The translations under genes and the position numbers were made by a program. Shown here piece by piece: positions 5,489 to 9,666 of a DNA stretch of 9,666 nt. The notes beneath the pieces were generated by a model. The model was given only the letters and a program-made list of their open reading frames with translations, made no database searches and was not told where the DNA came from. The stretch comes from CAZQCJ01 sp964591885 (GTDB taxonomy: Bacteria; Patescibacteriota; Microgenomatia; PFEM01; JAPLYW01), in assembly GCA_964591885.1 (NCBI GenBank), contig CAZQCJ010000043.1, forward strand, positions 1-9,666, read 5' to 3'. Numbering within the stretch: the stretch's first letter is position 1; each line of letters opens with the position of its first letter.

Positions 5489-6801
5489 TGCTTAAAAAGA
5501 AAAAAATACATGTTCATTTTATGGGAATTGGCGGCAGTGCTTTGGCTGGAGTCGCGATTTTAGCTAAAAAATATGGCTTTGAAGTCAGTGGTTGTGATTT
5601 AGCAAAAGAAACTGCTTATTCTCATACTCTAGCCAAATCTGGTATCAAATATTTTATTGGCCATGATGTTAACCATCTAAAGAATGTTGATATTCTGGCT
5701 GTTTCCCCAGCGGTTCTTTTTACCACGCCGCTTCATCCCGAAATTAAAGAAGCCAAAAAACAGGGCTTTTTAATGACTTGGCAGGAATTTCTGGGTGGCT
5801 TTTTACAAAAGGGTAAAACCGTTATTGCTATTGCCGGAACTCACGGTAAATCAACCATAACAGCCATGATTGGTTTAATGATGGAACAAGGGGGGCTAGA
5901 CCCTACAGTTGAAGTTGGCGCCATTGTTCCTCAATGGGAAGCGACGGTTCGTTTTGGCCGTTCGAAATATTTTGTCTGTGAAGCCGACGAGTTTAATAAT
6001 AATTTTTTAAATTATTCTCCGGGAATAATTGTTATTAATAATTTGGAAATGGATCATCCGGAGTTTTTTAGAGATTTTAATCATTTTTTATCATCCTTTG
6101 CTGAATTTATTCAAAAAATAAAAAAACCGAAGATATTAATTATTAATAAAGAAGACAAGGGTTCACAAAAGCTTTTAGCCAAGATGGAGCCTTGGTTAAA
6201 CAAAGAGAAAGTTAAGGTGGTTGATTTTTACCGTGGAGAAGTTTTTAGTCTTAGTGTTCCCGGAGTTCACAATGAGTTTAATGCCAGGGCAGCCATTGCC
6301 TGTGGAAAAGAATTAAAGATTGATTTTAATAAAATAAAAACCGCTTTGGCAAATTTTAAGGGCATCAGTCGGCGTTTTGATTTAATTGGTGAAAAGGAAG
6401 GCATTAAAATTTATGAAGACTATGCTGTCCACCCGACGGCGGTGGAAGCAACTTTAAAAGCTGCCAGACAAAAATACCCAAAGCAGAAAATCTGGGCAGT
6501 TTTTGAACCGCATCAATACTCTCGTTTAAAACTTTTCTCAGATAATTTTGCTAAAGTTTTAAAGCTGGCTGACGAGATTATTATCACTGCTATTTATCCA
6601 GGACGCGAAAAAATTAATCCTGTTGTTAAGGCGGAAGATTTAGCCCGAAAGATTGGGAATAAAGCAGAATATATTGAAGATTTTGGAAAAGTGGCAGAAA
6701 AAATAAAAGCAAAAGCCCAAAAAGGCAATGTGATTATTGTTTTTGGGGCTGGTAAATCATACCAGCTTGCCAGACAAATTTTAGAGCAACTAAATGGCTA
6801 G
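5488..6801 (+). CDS. murC: UDP-N-acetylmuramate--L-alanine ligase MurC (some Mpl-like motifs)
   Basis: MurC joins L-alanine to UDP-MurNAc with ATP, the first stem-peptide step. The 437-residue protein keeps the full three-domain layout. It has an N-terminal Rossmann fold with HFMGIGGSALAG at 10-21, P-loop GTHGKST at 117-123 (K121), EADE at 165-168, NNLEMDH at 184-190, the N262-x-x-N265 pair, SRRFD near 294-298, D311-YAVHPT, FEPHQYSRLKLF and a C-terminal VFGAGKS. The seven Mur ligase invariant residues are therefore present. NNLEMDH and HPTAVEATL look closer to the recycling ligase Mpl (NNLEFDH, HPTAILATL in E. coli) than to classical MurC. However, position between murE and murB, the FEPHQYSR motif and the need for a MurC argue for MurC. 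AGGGA about 9 nt upstream of the ATG is the ribosome binding site. It overlaps murB by 8 nt. Confidence 0.88.
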   Translation: MLKKKKIHVHFMGIGGSALAGVAILAKKYGFEVSGCDLAKETAYSHTLAKSGIKYFIGHDVNHLKNVDILAVSPAVLFTTPLHPEIKEAKKQGFLMTWQEFLGGFLQKGKTVIAIAGTHGKSTITAMIGLMMEQGGLDPTVEVGAIVPQWEATVRFGRSKYFVCEADEFNNNFLNYSPGIIVINNLEMDHPEFFRDFNHFLSSFAEFIQKIKKPKILIINKEDKGSQKLLAKMEPWLNKEKVKVVDFYRGEVFSLSVPGVHNEFNARAAIACGKELKIDFNKIKTALANFKGISRRFDLIGEKEGIKIYEDYAVHPTAVEATLKAARQKYPKQKIWAVFEPHQYSRLKLFSDNFAKVLKLADEIIITAIYPGREKINPVVKAEDLARKIGNKAEYIEDFGKVAEKIKAKAQKGNVIIVFGAGKSYQLARQILEQLNG

Positions 6802-7681
6802 AATTTATAAAAAAAATCAACTTTTATCAAATTACACAACTTTCCATATTGGTGGTCCAGCTGATTGGTTTTATCAAGCTGGAACAGAAAAAGATTTGAT
6901 TAAGGCTATCACTTTTTGCCAAAAGGAAAAAATCCCCTTTTTTATTCTTGGTAGCGGGTCAAATGTTTTGTTCAGTGATAAAGGTTTTCGAGGCATGGTG
7001 ATAAAAATAAAAAAAGGAAGTTTAAAGGTAAGAAATTGCAGAGTTACGGCAAGAGCAAGTGTTTTATTGGATGAATTAATTAAAATAGCAACTGAAAATT
7101 CGCTGACCGGTTTGGAGTTTATGGCTGGGATCTATGGGACGGTTGGCGGGGCAGTCTTTGGCAATGCCGGAGCTTGGCAAGAAAATATTGGCGATAAAGT
7201 AAAAAAGGTGAGAATTTTAGATAAAAACAATCAGCTCGAATGGTTGAATCAAGAAGAATGCCATTTTGCTTATCGCCAGAGCCGTTTTAAAAAAAGCAAG
7301 GAAATAATTTTAGAAGTAGAGTTTGAATTAAAAAAGGGTAATAAAAAAGAAATTAAAGAAAAGATTAAAGAGAATTTAATTAAACGACAGAGACAACCTA
7401 AAGAATTTTCAGCGGGGAGTGTTTTTGTTAACCCCAAACCAAAATCAGCTGGTTCGCTAATTGAAGCCTGTGGTTTAAAAGGAAAAACAATCGGCAAGGC
7501 GCAGATTTCCAAAAAACACGCCAATTTTATTGTTAATTTAGGCGGGGCCAAAGCCACTGATGTGTTAGAATTAATAGCGCTGGCTCAAAGAATGGTTGAA
7601 GATAGATTTAAGATAATTCTTCAGCCGGAGATTATTATTTTAGACGAAAATGGCAAGCAAATAAGAACCTTGTTTCTATGA
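6794..7681 (+). CDS. murB: UDP-N-acetylenolpyruvoylglucosamine reductase MurB (type II)
   Basis: MurB is the FAD enzyme that reduces UDP-GlcNAc-enolpyruvate to UDP-MurNAc with NADPH. The 295-residue length without an additional C-terminal insertion fits type II. Motifs in order: NYTTFHIGGPADWF at 13-26, the FAD pyrophosphate-binding GSGSNVLFSDKGF at 53-65, GLEFMAGIYGTVGGAVFGNAGAW at about 106-128, substrate-binding Y160-R161 in AYRQSRF, SAGSVF with the catalytic proton-donor S209, the SLIEACGLKG helix, AQISKKHANFIVN, and the terminal QPEI with E279. The usual GIPG of the third motif reads GIYG. The ATG at 6794 lies within the last codons of murC, and the stop overlaps the murA start as ATGA (7678-7681), so translation of the three genes is probably coupled. 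Identification is firm. Confidence 0.95.
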   Translation: MARIYKKNQLLSNYTTFHIGGPADWFYQAGTEKDLIKAITFCQKEKIPFFILGSGSNVLFSDKGFRGMVIKIKKGSLKVRNCRVTARASVLLDELIKIATENSLTGLEFMAGIYGTVGGAVFGNAGAWQENIGDKVKKVRILDKNNQLEWLNQEECHFAYRQSRFKKSKEIILEVEFELKKGNKKEIKEKIKENLIKRQRQPKEFSAGSVFVNPKPKSAGSLIEACGLKGKTIGKAQISKKHANFIVNLGGAKATDVLELIALAQRMVEDRFKIILQPEIIILDENGKQIRTLFL

Positions 7682-9003
7682 CGAAATATATTATTAAAGG
7701 TGGTAAACCCCTTAGGGGAGCAGTAAGAATTGGCGGAGCGAAGAACTCCAGTTTTAAGATGATGATTGCTTCTTTATTGGCTGAAGGAGAATCGCGCCTG
7801 CTGGATATTTCTCGGATTGGTGATGTAGGAATTACCAAAGAAGTTATTGAGATTTTAGGTGGTCAGGTTAAGAGTCCTGGCAAAGGAACTATCTTTGTTA
7901 ATCCTGATAAATTAAAGTCTTTTCGTATCCCCCAGGATTTAGGCTATAAATCCCGAGCTTCAATAATGTTTGCCGGGCCATTATTGGCTCGTTTTGGCCA
8001 GGCTTATCTGCCTTTACCTGGTGGAGATCAGATTGGCCGGCGTCCGATTGACCGGCATTTAGAAGGATTAAAAGCTTTGGGGGTAAGAGTAAAAAATGTT
8101 GACGGTTTTATTCGGCTTGAATGCCAAGCTTTAAAAGGAACCAAATATCGTTTTGCCAAAAACACTCACACCGGGACGGAGACTTTAATTATGGCCGCAG
8201 TTTTGGCTAAAGGGACAACTCTTTTGGAAAATGCAGCCTTGGAAATTGAAGTTGATGACTTGATCGATTTCTTGAACAAAATGGGAGCTAAAATCAAAAG
8301 GCTACCCAAGCGGATGATTAAGATTGAGGGGGTAAAAAAATTAAAAGGAACAATTCACAAGGCTATTCCTGACCGTAATGAAGCTGTCTCCTATGCTTGT
8401 GCAGCCTTGGCAACCAAAGGCGACATTATTATCGAAAATGCCCGAGCCGAGCACTTAACGCCTTTTTTAGATAAGGTTAAAGAAGCTGGTGGATGTTATG
8501 AAACTGACCACTATGGTTTGCGTTTCTGGTCTGAAGAGCCGCTTAAAGCAACTGACATTATGACTGCGGCTCATCCTGGTTTTATGACTGACTGGCAGGC
8601 TTTATGGACAACTTTAATGACTCAGGCTCAAGGCCAAAGTGAGATTATAGAAACAGTTTATGAATATCGCTTTGGTTTTATTCAGGATTTACTGGAGATG
8701 GGGGCAAAAATTGAACTCTTTAACCCTGAAGTTAAAAATCCGGAAAATTTCTATAATTTCAACTTAGATGATGATTGGAATGATAATTTCCATGCTGCTC
8801 GTGTTTTCGGGCCAACGAAATTAAAAGGGAGAAAAATGAAAGTAATTGATATCCGGGCTGGAGCGACTTTAATGCTGGCCGCTTTGCTGGCTGAAGGAGA
8901 AAGTGTTTTGTTAGATGAAGGGCATATCCAGCGAGGTTATGAAGATTTGGATTTAAGGCTAAAGGAATTAGGAGCTCAAATTAAAAGAATTGATGATGAT
9001 TAA
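7678..9003 (+). CDS. murA: UDP-N-acetylglucosamine 1-carboxyvinyltransferase MurA, Asp-type active site
   Basis: MurA transfers enolpyruvate from PEP to UDP-GlcNAc, the first committed step of peptidoglycan synthesis. The 441 residues form the EPSP-synthase-type double barrel. Visible landmarks are K22-N23 in RIGGAKNSS, LPGGDQIGRRPIDRHLEGL at about 113-131, IPDRNEA in the middle, FMTDWQA with the catalytic-base Asp, ETVYEYRFGFI, and the C-terminal DIRAGATLMLAALLAEGE and RGYEDLDLRLKELGA. The catalytic loop residue that is Cys115 in E. coli is D117 here. Cys-to-Asp enzymes (for example mycobacterial and chlamydial MurA) remain active and resist fosfomycin. The usual EPE near mid-protein reads LEIE. 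The gene overlaps murB by 4 nt and the next ligase by 8 or 11 nt. Confidence 0.94.
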   Translation: MTKYIIKGGKPLRGAVRIGGAKNSSFKMMIASLLAEGESRLLDISRIGDVGITKEVIEILGGQVKSPGKGTIFVNPDKLKSFRIPQDLGYKSRASIMFAGPLLARFGQAYLPLPGGDQIGRRPIDRHLEGLKALGVRVKNVDGFIRLECQALKGTKYRFAKNTHTGTETLIMAAVLAKGTTLLENAALEIEVDDLIDFLNKMGAKIKRLPKRMIKIEGVKKLKGTIHKAIPDRNEAVSYACAALATKGDIIIENARAEHLTPFLDKVKEAGGCYETDHYGLRFWSEEPLKATDIMTAAHPGFMTDWQALWTTLMTQAQGQSEIIETVYEYRFGFIQDLLEMGAKIELFNPEVKNPENFYNFNLDDDWNDNFHAARVFGPTKLKGRKMKVIDIRAGATLMLAALLAEGESVLLDEGHIQRGYEDLDLRLKELGAQIKRIDDD

Positions 9004-9666
9004 AAGAATTTTTCATCGAACCAGAAGAATTATAGCCAAAATTTGGCTAAAACTTAATTCTCAAGTGACTGTTATCGGCATAACCGGCAGTTACGGTAAA
9101 ACCAATACTGCCCGTGCTGTTTTTCAGGTTTTAAGTGAAAAGTTTAAAACTCTTCAAACCGATTTAAATTTAGATACTAACTACAATTTACCGATTACTC
9201 TTTTAAAAATTCGCCCCCAACACCAAAAAATTGTTTTGGAATATGGGGTTGATCATCTCAATGAAATGGATTTTCATTTAAGTTTGGTTAAACCCCAGAT
9301 AGCTGTTTTAACCGGGATTAATCCCACTCATGCCGATGAAAAACATTTAGGTTCATTGGCAAATATCATTAAGGAAAAAAAGAAGCTTTTGTTAGCTTTA
9401 CCGCGGAATGGTTTGGCGGTTTTAAACGGCGATGACAAACTGGTGCGGCCAATGGCTAAAAGTCTTCAGGCCAGGGTCGTTTTCTATGGAACAGATAAAG
9501 AAAAATGTGATTTTTGGGCAGAAAAAATTCAAGTTGGTTTTAAGGGGACAACCTTCCTTTTAGCTTATCGAGACAATCAAACCAAAAAGACTTTTGAAAT
9601 GAAAACCCCTCTGATTGGGCGTCATTTTGTTCAGGCTTGTTTGGTTGCGATAGTAATTGGTTTGGA
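8993..9666 (+). CDS. murF: Partial: MurF-type Mur ligase lacking the usual N-terminal domain
   Basis: The frame is open to the right edge, so the 3' end is missing. MurF adds D-Ala-D-Ala to the UDP-MurNAc-tripeptide with ATP. From the ATG at 8996 (a second ATG at 8993 is equally possible) the protein starts with about 20 basic and hydrophobic residues, then VTVIGITGSYGKTNTARAV with the P-loop at 31-36. Next come a TDLNLDTNYNLPITLLK segment equivalent to the MurF N-N-x-x-G-x-P stretch, VLEYGVDHLNEMDFH, PQIAVLTGINPTHADEKHLGS, a EKKKLLLALPRNGLAVLNGDD ATPase segment and a LIGRHFVQACL stretch near the NxxN site. E. coli MurF has about 100 residues before its P-loop, so the UDP-MurNAc-binding domain is absent. 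The start overlaps murA. Another Mur-like amide ligase cannot be excluded without the C-terminal domain. Confidence 0.8.
   Translation, partial: MMIKRIFHRTRRIIAKIWLKLNSQVTVIGITGSYGKTNTARAVFQVLSEKFKTLQTDLNLDTNYNLPITLLKIRPQHQKIVLEYGVDHLNEMDFHLSLVKPQIAVLTGINPTHADEKHLGSLANIIKEKKKLLLALPRNGLAVLNGDDKLVRPMAKSLQARVVFYGTDKEKCDFWAEKIQVGFKGTTFLLAYRDNQTKKTFEMKTPLIGRHFVQACLVAIVIGL

Noticed and set aside
5262..5495. Plus-strand alternate frame of 77 codons at the end of murE
   Set aside because: It is out of frame with murE, which carries its conserved C-terminal motif here; the translation is Lys-rich and without a recognisable pattern.
1235..7681. UGA reassigned as a sense codon
   Set aside because: TGA ends mraZ, ftsL and murB exactly at the next gene start, and none of the identified genes has an in-frame TGA.
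1..9666. Mobile element, CRISPR array, defence or other novel system
   Set aside because: No transposase, spaced repeat array, tRNA or attachment-like sequence was seen; apart from the partial gene at the left edge, every gene belongs to the wall and division cluster.

Overview
The window is a single-strand cell-wall and division (dcw) gene cluster from a bacterium that is most likely a member of the Candidate Phyla Radiation (Patescibacteria). The evidence is AT-rich DNA (judged by eye), very tight packing with ATGA and TAATG start/stop overlaps, compact Mur ligases whose N-terminal domains are cut down, and a division PBP whose transpeptidase motifs look like those of this group. UGA works as a stop codon (mraZ, ftsL and murB all end in TGA exactly where the next gene starts), so the UGA-recoding Gracilibacteria/Absconditabacteria are unlikely. 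No taxonomic marker such as rRNA is present, so the assignment is inference.

Layout: (1) 1-499 is the 3' end of an unidentified gene, probably for a surface beta-sandwich protein. (2) 500-763 is intergenic, with a long imperfect hairpin, then a promoter whose -35 box lies in a perfect inverted repeat, then four 10-bp direct-repeat units that look like an MraZ operator and run up to the mraZ start. (3) 764-4168 holds mraZ, rsmH (mraW), an ftsL-like gene and ftsI/pbp, almost without gaps. (4) 4169-4222 is a 54-bp gap with a perfect TATAAT and a 13-bp-period direct repeat, probably an internal promoter. (5) 4223-9666 holds murE, murC, murB, murA and the 5' part of a murF-type ligase, each overlapping the next by 1-11 nt.

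Together the genes cover much of cytoplasmic peptidoglycan precursor synthesis. MurA and MurB make UDP-MurNAc, MurC adds the first residue, MurE the third, and the MurF-type enzyme the terminal dipeptide. FtsI cross-links septal peptidoglycan, FtsL is a divisome scaffold protein, RsmH methylates 16S rRNA, and MraZ is the probable autoregulator. murD, mraY, murG, ftsW, ftsQ, ftsA and ftsZ are not in this window and may lie downstream or elsewhere.

I see no previously undescribed system. The points most worth following are the MraZ operator architecture, the Cys-to-Asp change at the MurA fosfomycin site, the missing N-terminal substrate domains of the MurE and MurF ligases, and the MurC/Mpl-like mixed motifs.
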